Below are positions 20,999 through 34,370 of a DNA stretch of 64,000 nucleotides, piece after piece; position 1 is the stretch's first letter, and every line of letters starts with the position of its first letter. The DNA is from Epiperipatus broadwayi. Its lineage: Eukaryota > Onychophora > Udeonychophora > Euonychophora > Peripatidae. The translations under genes and the position numbers were made by a program. The stretch spans positions 1 through 64,000 of the forward strand of contig JAQFVV010013282.1 in NCBI GenBank assembly GCA_028023455.1, written 5' to 3'. The notes under the pieces were generated by a model, which did not search any database, was not told where the DNA came from, and was given only the letters and a program-made list of their open reading frames with translations.

Positions 20999-21451
20999 AA
21001 AGAACGTGCTAATAGCTCTAAACAAGCTTTTTTTAAAATGATAAATGCTACAAGAGACGCATTAGAAATCTTTACTTGATATATCTATGGCTCTCTTCAG
21101 CGAGGAGCTAGAACACTAGACTCAGAAAAACCAACTAAAGCTAAACATTTATCTAATAGTTAACTCTTAAGATGAAGTTTTGAAATTTTCAGACATCTTC
21201 ATGGCTTTAAATTCAGCCCTCCAACTGAAATCATCATATGGGCCTGAACTTAATTCAGATACACAATATATTAATAGTCTTAGCAATTTAATTTAGCCAA
21301 AGCCCCAACAGCCAAATAATAATAGTAATAAAATCAAGTCTCTAAACAAGCTTTTTTTTTTTTTTGATAAAGATTTTGAATGCTTTCTCTTGTATCTCCT
21401 TAAAAAAAAAAAAAAAAAAAAAGTTTGTTTAGAGCTATTAAAACGTTCTTT
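20999..21451. mobile_element. MITE-like element with about 40-70 bp inverted termini
   Basis: The left end AAAGAACGTGCTAATAGCTC, TAAACAAGC and an inner TACAAGAGA block are repeated in reverse at the right end (AGAGCTATTAAAACGTTCTTT). A third partial copy, CTCTAAACAAGC, lies internally at about 21341. Poly-T and poly-A runs at 21350-21366 and 21402-21422 sit next to the right arm. There is no open frame. Confidence 0.75.
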
Positions 21452-22408
21452 ATTTTATATATATAAATAATATATTCCAATAAATGAAATAATCTTTTTT
21501 TTTCTATTGCCGAATTTGGAATTTTTTAAAATCAAGATTTTATTTTCTTTTATAATGCATAGCAATAGCTATTTAGCCAATGTCTTGTAATATTTAAATA
21601 CATATAAATTCAAGGTCTTTGATTTTGTTTTGGTTTTTAGTTTTCTGTATTTTATATGATACCTAAAGTGGCCTCATTTCGATAACTCATTCTGAGCAGG
21701 GTCTTATCACGATTCATATCCAGAGTATTTTCCTGATAGCTGCTCATTTAATAGTGATATTTTTCAAAGAGTTGAAAATGACTTTAGTTATGATGAGGTA
21801 ATGAAGTTCAATTATAATAATGCTAGTTATGAGTGAGAAGAGGAATAATTTCCTACCATTTTCAAGATTTCCTTTTAGTGTGAAACTAGGCATAACTGTA
21901 CCTATGGGTGCAGATGTTGGGATGTTCTTTGATAATACAATAATTTAATAAATTGTAAGGGAAGTTAATATTTATGCTGACAAGTTTCATATATAAAAAT
22001 GGCAACAAAAGATGGTTTAGAGATAGATAATAGATATCTATCTTAGTAAAAGAGTTATTTTTTTGGAATGTTAAGCATCATCAAATTACTGTGATAAGAA
22101 TGGTGCTAAGCAAAACATGAACTTTTTAATATGCTAGTTTTTCCAAATTTATGAAATATTATATCTATATTTAATGATGAAATTTTTACACTTTGCTAAT
22201 GAAAATGATTTCAACTCTAAAACCTATCCATGTCCAAAAATCTATAAGCTTTATGAAGTGATGAAATACTTGGGAGAATTTCAGTGCTTTTTTACATTCT
22301 TGAGCACACTCTCATTATAAATATAAAAAAAATTTCTTACTTGATGTCCATTTTAAAATGAAATTTTGCTTCTTTTTGAAAGGACAAGATATATATATAT
22401 ATATATAT

Positions 22409-24035
22409 TGAACTGGGTCCGTTTAATGGAAGTTGTTTAATTGTGTTTAAACCTTATTTAACATAATTTTAAATTATATATTTTTAACATTATGTGAATG
22501 GACCAGCCCTTTAACCAGAGGGGAGAATACCATTGATAGCAGAGCCATCAATGATACCCATAATCAGACCAAGCTATACAAAGCATAACACAATCACATT
22601 TCCAGCCCATGGCCCACTTTGACTGCTAGATTCAAACCTCTGCCATCCAAAACATTTTATTTACTTTGAGGATCAACCTCAGGCCAAGTCAATTATAAGT
22701 TATACAATCAGCATGCTTTGGATGACAGAACCACAATCCAGCACTTTGGAAATATCACATGACTAGCTCACACTCTGTCTCAGGGTCCAGCATATTTACT
22801 TAACACATAAAGTAACTTTACATTAAATTACTGGTGACTCAATGACAAGAGAGAAAGAGAAAATAGACAAAATAACAATTAAGGCAAACATTAATATTTA
22901 ATTATTTATGCACACGTATATTTAATATAATATAAAATAACACAATAAATTTTACATAAGAAAAATATAAATAACTTTAGGCTATAGTTATAATAGTCCA
23001 TCAATTAAAGTTCATTCATTTAAAATAAAGAGTCTAGACTGGGATCAGAATATATTTTAAAATATCTTTACCTAGGTTTGCATGATTGTCAATTTCCAAC
23101 CAATTGGTTTTTTGGTCTCCATTGATGGTTTCAGGGCTTTATTTCTGGGTTTATGTTGAATAATGAGAGAGAGAGAGAGGGGGCATGCAGTAGATTTTTA
23201 CTTCATAATCTTGTCATTGGTTCCAGGTCCTGATTCAGTGGGATAGTTGATGGCTGAGGGCTTGGAGCATGAACCCTGTCAGACACTTCTATAGCTTATG
23301 CGGCCTCTTCATTAATGTTGACCACAGCAGTAATGATTGGCTTATTACTACATTTGCAATTTCCGAATATTCTACATTCTTTAGAAAGAACCCAAACTCC
23401 GGACTAATAACAAATTGATGACTGGAATAACTTGATCACAAAATTCTGACCAGTCTGTATATCACAAACCAGATTGTATAGCAATAACATGAACCTGACT
23501 GAAGAACAATAACCAAGATGTAACTTTTATATCTTAACTCTCTCATTGTTTTATTTTATCTTGTCTTGAATCTGTCTTTTAATTAATGTTACATTTCTTT
23601 AATTAATTAATTTTTACATTTGCTTTAATATTAATCTGTTCAGATTCATCTAAACAATCTCCATAAGCTAGTTTACAATCTTTTTTTTAATTAATACAAT
23701 ATTATCAGTGATCTTTTAAATTAATTACATTTTCCAAAGTTTTCTTTTACAAACAAATTTTTACAGACTAATTTTTATTCTAAATTTTACATATTTATTT
23801 AGATTTTACTTTATAAAAGCTCTTCTTTAAAAAGAGAGAGAGAGAAAAAAGTTTTAACTTTTCTTTAATTCTATTATACATTTGTCCCCCCCCCTCCTGC
23901 TAAGAAGTTTTATTCTAAAATAAAAAAAATTTAAATTTTTGTTTAAAAAAAAATCTTTAAGCCACTTATAATTTATTTTTATCTTAATTTTTAAATAAAA
24001 ATTATGGACATGTAATGCTGTCCATTAGTGGTACA
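22409..24035 (-). mobile_element. Solo LTR of the Gypsy family, inserted in (AT)n
   Basis: The minus-strand start is TGTACCACTAATGGACAG near 24035 and the end is ACCCAGTTCA at 22409, giving 1627 bp. It shares blocks with the 3' LTR of the Gypsy element (34990-36958) and the LTR at 30690: ATTGATAGCAGAGC, TGCTAGATTCAAACC, ATCCAAAACATTTTATTTA-type and GACTAGCTCA. (AT)n is present on both sides. No internal domain adjoins it, so it is a solo LTR. It has a C-rich tract at 23883-23896. Confidence 0.7.
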
Positions 24036-24044
24036 ATATATATA

Positions 24045-24363
24045 ATACATTGGAATTAATACACCAATACTGGTCTATTAAATAAATGAAATACCCTCAA
24101 TCTAAAGGTCAAGATAAAACTATGTTCTCTTTACCTCAATTTATATTTTATATATAGAGACTAATTTTAAGCACTTTGAAGAGAAAGCATGAAGATTTTA
24201 AATCAATCTCTCCAAAGAGCCTAAGATTAGTCTCTATATATAAATTAAGATGAGAAGAAAAGATGGTCCAATCTTTTTTCTAAAATAATTTTATCTTGTG
24301 GTTTGGATTGAGACTACCTTATTTACTTAATAGACCAGTATTGGAGTATTAATTTTAATGTAT
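24045..24363. repeat. Foldback element, about 320 bp
   Basis: The left arm (ATACATTGGAATTAATACAC, CAATACTGGTCTATTAA, AAGATAAAA, ATATAGAGACTAAT) is complementary to the right arm ending at 24363. The centre is TTTGAAGAGAAAGCATGAAG. Parts of the arms resemble the 3371-4092 palindrome (AGTCTTAAGCA and GAAAGCATGAAG), so both may belong to one superfamily. It abuts the right end of the solo LTR. Confidence 0.85.
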
Positions 24364-25820
24364 CCTGTAATATTGACTGCTGGGAAGTTTATAAATATAA
24401 AATGATAATGGGAAATGATAACTTTAATATAATCTGAATGTAAATATAATCCAATCATTGGTCGGATGCCATTTATAATAGAAGAATAAAAATATGGGTC
24501 ATACTGTATTCTTAGTTATAACCTAATTATTGACACCATTTGTAAAAGAATAAAGATATGAACCAAGGAAGAACAATCCTAATTTCATAATATATGTGAA
24601 TTGTAGCATCATTAGTAAAGGAATGAAAATAATAAACTAAACAAAGGTGAATACCAATCAATTAATAACAATCTAACACTTAATTCACTAAAACAATGAT
24701 AATAATCTTTGTTGTAATATCATAAAGTCAAATAGCATTAAGAACAGATAGAAAATAAGTAAAATCATTGTTTCAAGCTATCCTAAAAATATGAGTGTTG
24801 TTTGCAATAGATTAAAGATAAAGCAATAAACCAAATATCTTATAAGGAATGATCTATACCTATTATATAAACCACTAATAATAAAATACAAATAATGACA
24901 AAGAATTAGACAAATAAACTTTAATATTCTTTATGAATCAAAACACTGTTTTAATAACACAAACTTATACTAAAATTTAAGTATTATTTATATTTATACT
25001 TAAATGAAGTGACTCATGGACGGATGTGATAATAATGTAATCTGCCCTACAAATCTAAAATATCAATGATATCTAAATAAAAAAATATAACTCAATAATT
25101 GATTTGTAATTATAACTAAATAAAATAAAAGTAATACTAACTCAGCCATGCTATTTCAATAATATCAATATACTCTTATTAATTAAATCAATTATAATAA
25201 AATTAAATACTTAATAATAGTACAAAATCAATTAACCTAACACATCTCTCCACTTTTGCCAACATATAATACTATAAAATAAAATCATCCTAATAGATAA
25301 CATTAAAATTTATACTAACCAATCACATCAATATATAAAATAAATGATAGATTTCTATTTGATACTTATTCAAATGTTCTGAACAAATCATATCCAATGG
25401 CTCCTTAATTTAATAAAGCTAAGTTGATAAAAACTTTTGGCCATAATTATCAAAACATATGAAAGATCATTTATGTTTATTGTAATCAAATATTAATATT
25501 AAATTTTAATATCTAAACTAGCTTTATAGTCCACATCAATGACCTCTAAATATAATTAAAAAAATCAATATATCTTATAATAGAATAAAATATATTATTA
25601 TTACCAGCTCTATAACTGAATAAGATTACATTTTTTATGGCTTAATATAATACTCACTTTAATCAATAATGGTCTAAGATAAAATATATGAACATCTAAT
25701 TGCAATTACCTTCACTCATCTTCGATAATTATCATATTTGTATCTTTTTCAATCATTGGATCAATTCATATATAATTTCTATTTTAATATAATTTTTACT
25801 TGTTAATAACGAAATAATTA
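24364..25820. other. Extremely AT-rich DNA, nothing recognised
   Basis: Open frames are short and there is no discernible repeat. The composition is even more AT-rich than the surroundings, particularly 24880-25700. Confidence 0.6.
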
Positions 25821-25837
25821 TAGTAAGCTTTTAATTA

Positions 25838-26058
25838 AACCACTAAACATCACATGATCTCCATTTCTCATGCTTGCACATAGCTGTTATTAAACAGGCA
25901 AAACCCTCTGTACAGTAGTGCCACTCAGGGCCAGCCAGAGTAATCAATGGATGAGTAGGCACTGATTGGAGATTTTATGCACAAGCTTTCTGGCATCCAT
26001 TGACTACTCTGGCTGGCACTGAGTGGCACCACTGTATGGAGAATTTTGCCTGTTTAAT
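25838..26058. mobile_element. Foldback family A, copy A3, apex deleted, 13-bp target duplication
   Basis: Left arm: ACATCACATGATCTCCATTT, AGTGCCACTCAGGGCCAGCC, AGTAATCAATGGATGAG. Right arm: the complement, ending GGAGAATTTTGCCTG. Flanking 13-bp direct repeats AAGCTTTTAATTA lie at 25825-25837 and 26059-26071. The central part, including the ribozyme core, is missing, so only the arms with a short TAGGCACTG bridge remain. Confidence 0.88.
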
Positions 26059-26071
26059 AAGCTTTTAATTA

Positions 26072-27859
26072 CTTATTAAACATTTAGGAATGTCAAATCA
26101 ATTAATTTATTGCTGTATAAAAATGTATACCTGGTCAGATAATGAATATTAAATTCAATATAAAAAATGATATGTAATTACACTCTCTTGCCCATCCTGT
26201 GGTTGGAGTGTCAAACTTTTTGTAACTGCTTCAATAAATTATGTGGTGTAATCAATTTATGAATAGTATCCAATCAAGTACCATTAATCAATAAATTTGC
26301 ATTGTAAAATTGAATGACAATCAAACAAATTTGCTTGTTTTGAATTAATTAAACATTTATTAACAAATGTATAAAAATTAAATAAAAAATTATATATATG
26401 GCAAACACCATAAACATTTAAAACATATACCTATGATCCAATTATTCCTTATGCAATAGGTTCTTAAATGATATTAATTCTTTTAAATTAAATAGATGAT
26501 TATACATTGAACTTCATCTATCAAATGCAAAGATTAAGATGTACATTTATGTAATATAAACATGTTGCAATACAAAAGCACTTTTCAAGATATAAGAGAG
26601 TCGAGAACATTTTTAATCTTTATATAAAAAAAGTAGCTAATTGAAATAAAAATATATTAAAGATGAATCTACCATTTGTTTATGTTATTTCAATAAAATA
26701 AAATTAAGTACTTGAAATTAATTTATAATCAGCAAATAAGGAGATATATTTTAAAATTAAAATCATAATTAGTAAATAACAAAATAAAAATTTGGATTTA
26801 GAAAAATATAACTTTCTCATATTTTATATATGTGTTAAAATAAATTTCTACTAAACTTAAATTATACTACATCCTATACATATATAAAACACAAAAACAT
26901 TATAATAATATATGTTAGCAAACAACCCAATTAATTGTCATCAAATACAACATTTCCAAAACAGTACCTCAGTCCTAAGGTCTATTTCTTGAACCATGAT
27001 CCAGTGATATTTTGTTATTCCAGAAAAAATAGAAATATCAGAGAAAATTATTAGATTCAAAGCATATTTTATTAGTTGATATTTTTAAAGATATCTAAAA
27101 TGTCGTTTCATGTAGCAAGTATTTGGTTTATGTGACGTGATAAGTGAACAAACACTGGTTTACATCAGTGATGATGCAATATAAATATTCTTTCATTTAA
27201 CAAATGTTTAATTGATAAAACATGTGATGACGTGATGTGATGTATTGTGGCTTCTCCTTAAATGAAGTCAACATTATAAGTTAACAGACACCATCTATGA
27301 CAATGCAATAGAAATTGAGCTGATTTATATCTTATATATAAATAATTCATCAGTCTCATAAAATTGTATCAGCAGGTAAACATATTCTTTATATACATTA
27401 TTACATTGTTAGCATTAATAACTCATCCTTGAAAAGTAAGTAGTATCCATTTTTAAAGCAAAGAAATATTCCGATGGTTTTTTAAAATGCTATGAATTAT
27501 TTTCATCCTTCAATAAATCGTCCCTCTCACAAATTCTCAATAAATCTGCCTAGTTAATAGACAAATTGAAATGGTATATTTCTGATGTTATATGTTTCAC
27601 CTATTTTCCCCCTCAGCCCCATCTGTGCTTGATTTAAACACTCTCTGAGTACATGTATATAAGCGTCAACATGGCTATATAAGTATAATCACACATATAT
27701 GCAGACAAACAACTGTAGTATCATCAGTTTATATTACAGCATGTATATTTTATTTTAAAATAATATTTTGTATTACAGATTTTATTTTCTTAAAAAGGGT
27801 TGATTTATTATTTTTATATCTCAAATCGCATGTATATATGCATGGTCTACATATGACCA

Positions 27860-27860
<1 letters not shown>
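26072..27860. other. AT-rich DNA, no gene recognised
   Basis: No coding-like frame longer than about 60 codons, no known repeat and no strong inverted repeat were seen. The stretch ends at the (TA)n-(GA)n tract. Confidence 0.6.
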
Positions 27861-27861
<1 letters not shown>

Positions 27862-27952
<91 letters not shown>

Positions 27953-27953
27953 G
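27862..27953. repeat. Compound (TA)n-(GA)n microsatellite
   Basis: About 25 TA units run directly into about 20 GA units with one G interruption. It gives a spurious frame of Ile-Tyr and Ser-Leu repeats on the minus strand. Confidence 0.97.
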
Positions 27954-28399
27954 CAATATTAAGCCATGCTAGGCACATCTGTCTTAACATAGCTGGCTGA
28001 GGTAATTTACATTGTCGCTAAGTAATAATATTTTTCCAAAAATATATAATTTTTGTAAACAAAATTCATTGAACTAAAACTATTGCAAAGTCAGTAGGGA
28101 TTTAAAATGGTCAAGTTTAGTTAAAAACATTTTGTTAAAAATGAACAGGGAGGTTTAAATTAATTAAGTTATAAACAGCGAATATTAATTGTTAATGAAT
28201 GGAGATAATTAAAACTTCCATTTTAAATTATTTAAGAATGCTACTTCACATATTAAACCATTGTTTCAAAATACTATACTGATAATAATAATTGATCACT
28301 ACGTGCTCGTTATTAGCATGAATTTTATTTATGTTATAACTGTAATTATAGTTCGTGAGGATTTGCTTAGTCAGTTATTGAAATTAAACTGAGAGAGTG

Positions 28400-28520
28400 C
28401 AAACCTCTCAAGCGCTTAGCCAATCAGATCACAAATACTGAGATAGAGAATTTAACAAGAAAAGAGTGGTTCCACTCTCTTCTTTATTTGTCTTTCTATA
28501 TATCCAAGCCAGTCCAAAGT
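28400..28520. repeat. Single diverged arm of the giant foldback family
   Basis: CCAATCAGAT, GATAGAGAATTTAACAAGAA, AGTGGTTCCACTCTCTTC and TCTATATATCCAAGCCAGTC follow the same order as positions 3434-3560 of the palindrome. The complementary arm is missing. This copy is strongly diverged. Confidence 0.55.
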
Positions 28521-28624
28521 ACTTAGGGTACTGAGCATTTGATACTGAAGCTCTTGAATAATTATTCAATCTCACCACAAAATTATTCCTTAGTATTTTA
28601 TTTAGTGCCATAGTATATATATAT

Positions 28625-30683
28625 TATAACGATCGAAATGAAAGTGAAGATCGAATCTAACTGCAAACTACGATATCTGCTCTATGGGGCGCCATCTAGG
28701 CATTTAAACCTAGAAAAATTTATAGAGTGGGCAGATACGTGCTGTTAAGATTCCACTTTATTTAAATATTCAGATCATTAGCCCAAGTCACTAGCTCAGT
28801 GGAGTAGCAGAGATAATAAAATATAAATTTTATATCTTAAATATAAAAGAATAAAAGCCACTGCCAGAAATTAACACATAAAAATATTTATTTACGCACA
28901 TATAAAATAACATTTAAATTTTGAGGAATAAATTCAACATTTTAGATTTTTCTATTAATCTTTAGTTTTACATTTAAGTAAATTACAACCATGAGTTTAA
29001 TATTTATTTAGTGAGTCGAGTATGAATAGACTACATAGATCTGCATTTGAAAAGAAAATATTCTTCCCTGATTTAACCTTGGCAACAAATTTCGCAATCA
29101 AACCGGTGCCAATCCATCTGATACATTTATGTATTCAATGTAGCATGAAAATACGACAACACAAAATATTATACTGTCAGGAATGTACATCTGATCAGTA
29201 AGTCGAATTAGAGAAGACATTGTCTCTCCACCAACAGGAATGTTACATCTGTTGGCGAGTAGAACAATAAACATAAAACTCCATAGGAATGGACTGCAGT
29301 CCTTTGCCATCTTACAAACCCATCCATAGGTAAACAGAAGATGTGTGGTGTATATATATAATCCTGCCCATAGCGGATCTCATACTACATCTACAATTAC
29401 ACAAATATATCCAATCCATTGAACCAATTCAACTACGAAATGAATAACCTAAGATTACCCTCCCTTAATATAACTTTACAAAACTATATAGCCATTCACG
29501 CCCGACTTAAATTTAACATTTAAATACGTTTGCACAGATTATTTTTATACAATTTGTTTTATAATGTCGAGTATAGATTGGCTGCACAGATTCCACAGTC
29601 AAAAACATTCCAAATTAAACACAACCGATCAAAATACAAAGTAAATCGATAATGTCAATTGCTGAGGGAATACAGGAGACCCTTTGGTGTTCATCATAAG
29701 ACACCACAGTGGCATCGTTGACTTATATATTCTAATCAACTGTGAAAACCACAACATAATCAACCACTAACCAATCTCTGCAACGTCTATACCCAACTTA
29801 AATGTAATGCATTTAATAATTTCTACAATAAATATTACTACAAATAATAATAATAAAAGGGAAATGATTTTAGCAAAACTTAACTATATAAATTTAAACA
29901 ATCAATTGTTAATTTGAAAATCAAATAAGAGTTCATTTTAAAATTTAAATTAGCTGAATCTTTAAAAAAAACATTGACGAAAGTTCTTAATTACTTTTTT
30001 TGTTGTTGTTGTTAATTTGTAAAGTTCATAGCTCACGGTAGAAGAGTCCAGGTTTCTGCTTTTAATTCCCGTGATGCCTCCATTGGAAGATAATGTTCTG
30101 GAGATGGCAATAACTGGTTCAAGGTATCACAGTCTTTTCATTTTTTTTTTATAGAGAGTGTGGTATGTGCGTCCTACCACATCTCTCAAATACAAAACGC
30201 TGGAACTGTCAGAAAAAACTGTATTTCCCTTTTTATATTATCCACACGGATTCAATCAACAAAACGTCACTAATCCATCACTTTCATTAGGGTCCAAGCC
30301 AAGGCTTAGTGCTTCCATTGGTCAAGCTAATTTCTCTTTTTTTCTTATCTATCTTTCATCAGATCATTTTAATTATACAAGAGCCTAAGGCTAGCTTGCT
30401 TTTCAAACAATTTATAAACAATCATTTCCATTTACAGATTACAAGAATTAATTAATACCTGTTTTTATTTTTAAATCTTGTACTTTTTTTTATTATAAAA
30501 AGTACATTCAAATACTTATTTATTTGTTTTTTTAAAAAAAATATTTTTAAAGTTTGGCATCTGTGCGAATGTATATACGTTTAACAAACATTTTAATTTT
30601 AGCGTTTAGTTTTTTACTTTTATTTGCGAACTTTTAAGTTTTTATTTTAAATTAATGTAACGACATATTTATATATTGTTACA
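28625..30683 (-). mobile_element. Candidate diverged LTR next to the 30.7-kb LTR
   Basis: The region is bounded by TATAACGATCG at 28625 and GTTACA at 30678-30683, forming short inverted termini (TGTAAC-like), and is flanked by AT dinucleotides on both sides. Its interior follows the order of the solo LTR at 22.4 kb weakly: a CGAATCTAAC block, CCACTTTATTTAAATA, TCACTAGCTCAG and TTATTTACGCACATAT. A small open frame on the minus strand (29098-29310) has a hydrophobic N-terminus but no recognised domain. The call is inferential. Confidence 0.4.
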
Positions 30684-30689
30684 ATATAT

Positions 30690-32320
30690 TGTATCGAGTT
30701 CGATCCGATGTCACTCATACTTACCCTGCAAGCTTCATTTAGCTGGGTTTCCACCTTATTTCTAATACATTTATAATCTTATTTAATTATAAATATTACG
30801 GGAACAAACCAGCATGTTCGAGCAAAGTGGAAAATATTATTGATAGCAGAGCTGTCAACAATACCCACAATCAGATAGAGCTATGCAATGCATAACATGA
30901 TCCCATTTCCAGATCGTGGTCCACCTTGGCTGCTAGATTCAAACCCCTACTATCCAAACACTTTATTTGTTTCAGAGTAAACCCTGGGTGCCAGCTAGTC
31001 TAAGACTAACATGTTCGGACAGTATGCCCATAATCCAGTGCTCGAAAAATCCCTTAACTAGCTCAGCTATTTTTTTAATTCAATTAGTGGTGAAAAGAAT
31101 TGACCGACAAATAAAGTTTTAAGTTTAAAGACAATTTATTTTAATTAACATTTATTAAACTAATTTTAAATATTTTATAAATCTTATTTACTAATATAAC
31201 ACATGCACATTTTTAATTCACACACTATAATATCTTATAAGAAAGCATTAAATAATATTTGAAATTTAAAATACAATGAAATCAATATACTAATGCATGA
31301 ATACACACAACATTTTAAACACACATATTAATAGTTTGTCTATGTATGCATAGAGTTCTTAAACTTGATTCTTGGAGCTTTACGAATGCGATGGCTACAT
31401 TAGAAATAAGAAAAATGTTATTATCTAGGATTTTGAATGTGGATACTTCTTACTGTTTTCTGCTTCTAATGAAATATTTCTAACCAGTTAGATTTGAAGT
31501 TTTCTTGTGGAGATTTGATACTGATTATTCTGAGGCATTTTCTTTAAGACAATTAGATATTGAGTGGCTTCAGGTTGTTACACAGGCATCACTTTCATCG
31601 GGTAGGTTGGCTGTTTTCATTGGACTTCAGGCTGGAGAAAGTCGTATGTTTTCTGAGGTTTTAACACTTGATTCTGGATATATAAGCTGATTGATATAAC
31701 TTACTGACAGATTGTACTGAATTGTTATCTCAAATGCAACTCAAACTCAACTCAAACTCGACTCGAACTCAACTAACTGTCTGATAAAAAATTGACTATT
31801 TATACATACGATGTGTTGTCATTTTGCTATTCTCCAGCTATATCTGTTGTCAAAATTTCTTTGATAATCTTTTAATTACATGTTTTTGAAGATCGTTTAA
31901 TTAGTAGCCATGCAAACATGTTGTTTTTATATTTTTATTAGTAGCCACCACTGAGTGTTTTTTAATTTTTTAACTTTCATTTATTTTTCAAAATTTAATA
32001 CACATATACTTATTACATTTACAGTCACACGCACATATATAATTTGAGATCCATTTACTATTTAGTTTTAAGATGACTTTTTTCTTTAACTAAATAAAAG
32101 AGATTTATGTTTTTAAACTTTTAACTTATATTTTAACTAATAAAAAAAAACCTCTAACTTCTTTTATGAAACTTTAACTTGACACTTCTAAAGCAACCCC
32201 CCCTCACCCTTTTAATTAACTAACTGTAACTTTTATTTCAAAACTCTTAAACTTTTACTTTTACGTTTTCTTTTACTAATTTTTTAAACAAAATTATTAT
32301 GTGCCAACACAATGTTGGTA
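30690..32320 (-). mobile_element. Solo LTR of the Gypsy family
   Basis: It is bounded by TGTATCGAG at 30690 and a TGGCACAT/TTGGTA end near 32320, giving about 1631 bp, almost the same length as the LTR at 22409-24035. Shared blocks include ATTGATAGCAGAGC, GCTGCTAGATTCAAACCCC, ATCCAAACACTTTATTTG and AACTAGCTCAGC. AT dinucleotides lie on both sides. A 61-codon frame at 31505-31690 is inside the LTR and is not considered a gene. Confidence 0.65.
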
Positions 32321-33365
32321 ATATATATATATGTGAATCAATCTAAAAGTAATTCGTTTTTTACCTCCTTATTAATTAACTATTCAACATTAGACTGAAA
32401 TTCAAATCTTAGTTACCAGGTTGAATCTGCATTATCTTGAGCTTCTTTATTCACCCACACTGTTAATATATATATATAACAGCTATCTTAGAGCTGTATG
32501 TAATTATCATGTTGGCTAGACCATTATCTTGTAACATTAGAAAACCAGTGCACAATAAAATGGGCATATTAAATGATTATAGACATGATTTATTAACTGC
32601 ACATACACCTATTTTAATGTGTTAGGAGGAGACCGCTGTACTGATAATAGTCTCATCCACTATGTAAATACATGTGTGTGTTGATCACACATAATTAACA
32701 CTATATAATCTTTGTCATTTTTTACTTCATTTTATATTATTGTTTTAATAAGCCTATTTGAATATAAAGTTGTTTTATATCTTTCTTGCTTGTAGTCCTA
32801 TTTCAATCCAATCCATATTATCTTATTCCTATTTTTTAATGATTTTATATGTTGAATATGCATGCTTTAGTTAAGTAGTTTATTTTAAATCTTCAGTTAA
32901 ATTGCTAATTACCCTTGAGTCTCATGTTTCTGATTGTTTGGAGCCAGTTCTCATAAGATATTGAGATCCATGTGTAAACCTAAGAAATGCTATTCATAAG
33001 ATATTAAATCACAAAGTACAAGCAAATGAGTTGAAGTTATTCAAGATCTCCATCTCATTTCAGTCAGCTTTGTTGTACTTTGCCTGGATTCTGGATTTTG
33101 TTATATGAGTGTACAAATCTGACTGTTAAAAAATAATTGTACCCCATATTTCTATCCAGTTGATAATTATTTACTTTAAAAATAAATAAACATTTTCATG
33201 AAGGAAATTAGTTTCATTTCTATTGAAGGCAAGATATGAGAGAATGAGTTTAATCTGTTTAGTTCTATTTATAATTTTTTAAAATTAACATCAGAGAAAC
33301 TATAGCAATGCTCATTATTAAATCTTTGATCAAACTTCACCTAGTGTCCCATAAATAAAAATCTT
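32321..33365. other. AT-rich DNA, nothing recognised
   Basis: No coding-like frame or repeat of note. A short (TA)n of about 8 units lies at 32466-32480. Confidence 0.6.
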
Positions 33366-33369
33366 ATTA

Positions 33370-33445
33370 CAAGCCTCTGGCATCCATTGATTACTCTGTT
33401 TAGCACAGGTGGCAATACTGTATGGAGAGTTTTGCTCTGTTTATA
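33370..33445. mobile_element. Foldback family A, single right arm
   Basis: CAAGCCTCTGGCATCCATTG, ATTACTCTG, GCACAGGTGGCAATACTG and TATGGAGAGTTTTGC match the right arm of the full copies. No left arm is nearby. Confidence 0.75.
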
Positions 33446-33650
33446 AAATTATGATAATTAAATTAAAAAAAATTATAATTACTACATATAATATACAATA
33501 CTTATGTTTTAAAATACAAATAGTATCCTTTTATTCCAACATGAATTAAGCAATAATGACTACATTCCTTCATACTACAATGGAAATATAGTTTCTACAC
33601 ATATTTGTTTGTCAACACAATATTATACCAATAAAATAACAAATGTACTT

Positions 33651-34104
33651 TAAACATCACACAATCACTATCTCCCATGCTTGCTTATAACTGTTGTTAA
33701 AATAGGCAAAACTCTCTCCATACAGTAGTGCCACTCAAATCAAGACAGAGTAATCAATGGATGCCAGTAGGCTTGTGCATAAAATGCCTATCTAGTGCCT
33801 ACTCATCCAATATCCCCAAACTAGTATATGACTATATAAGCTATTGAGCTGAGATTGAAAATACTTGTGTGTTTTCAATTTTATTCTCATAGTTTTGTAG
33901 TTATGTAGAGATAAAAGGTGGCTGCTGGAGGGTTGCTTAAGGCTCCTCACTAATGAAGGCCAGAAGCCAGAAACTAGTTTGTAGATATTGGATGAATAGG
34001 CACTAGATAGGGATTTTATGCACAAGCCTTCTGGCATCCATTGATTAGTCTGTCTTGCTTTGAGTGGCACTACTGTATGGAGAGAGTTTTGCCTATTTTA
34101 ATAA
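33651..34104. mobile_element. Foldback family A, copy A4, with insertion near the apex
   Basis: Left arm AACATCACACAATCACTATC, CATACAGTAGTGCCACTCAA, AGTAATCAATGGATGCCAG and TAGTGCCTACTCATCCAATA. The right arm is the complement, ending GGAGAGAGTTTTGCC. About 100 bp of extra sequence lies before the apex. The apex core is CTAATGA (33950-33956) and GAAA (33970-33973), with G5 changed to A, so it should be inactive. Flanks AAATGTACTTTA and AAATATACTTGA may be a decayed target duplication. Confidence 0.85.
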
Positions 34105-34150
34105 ATATACTTGAGACATTAAATATTTAGGTGCATTATTTGTAGCCAAC

Positions 34151-34370
34151 TATTGTGAATGCAATAATGAAAATATACATAATAAAGGAAAATAATAATT
34201 TTATCAAGATTGTAAACATTATTTACACATTAATTTTTAAAATGAATAAAATCAGTTCACTATTGTGAATGCAGTAATGAAAATATACGTAATAAAGGAA
34301 AATAATAATTTTATCAAGATTGTAAACATTATTTACACATTAATTTTTAAAATGAATAAAATCTGTTCAC
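34151..34370. repeat. Tandem duplication, 110-bp unit, two copies
   Basis: TATTGTGAATGCA, AAAATATAC(A/G)TAATAAAGG, ACATTATTTACACATTAAT and TTTTAAAATGAATAAAATC occur at the same spacing in two units, starting at 34151 and 34261. Only a few bases differ, which indicates a recent duplication. Confidence 0.93.

Noticed and set aside
29098-29310. 70-codon minus-strand frame with signal-peptide-like start
   Set aside because: No domain, no support from splice sites, and it lies in an LTR-like block. Kept only as a remark in that feature.
31505-31690. 61-codon plus-strand frame
   Set aside because: It lies inside a solo LTR and is not conserved in the LTR at 22.4 kb.
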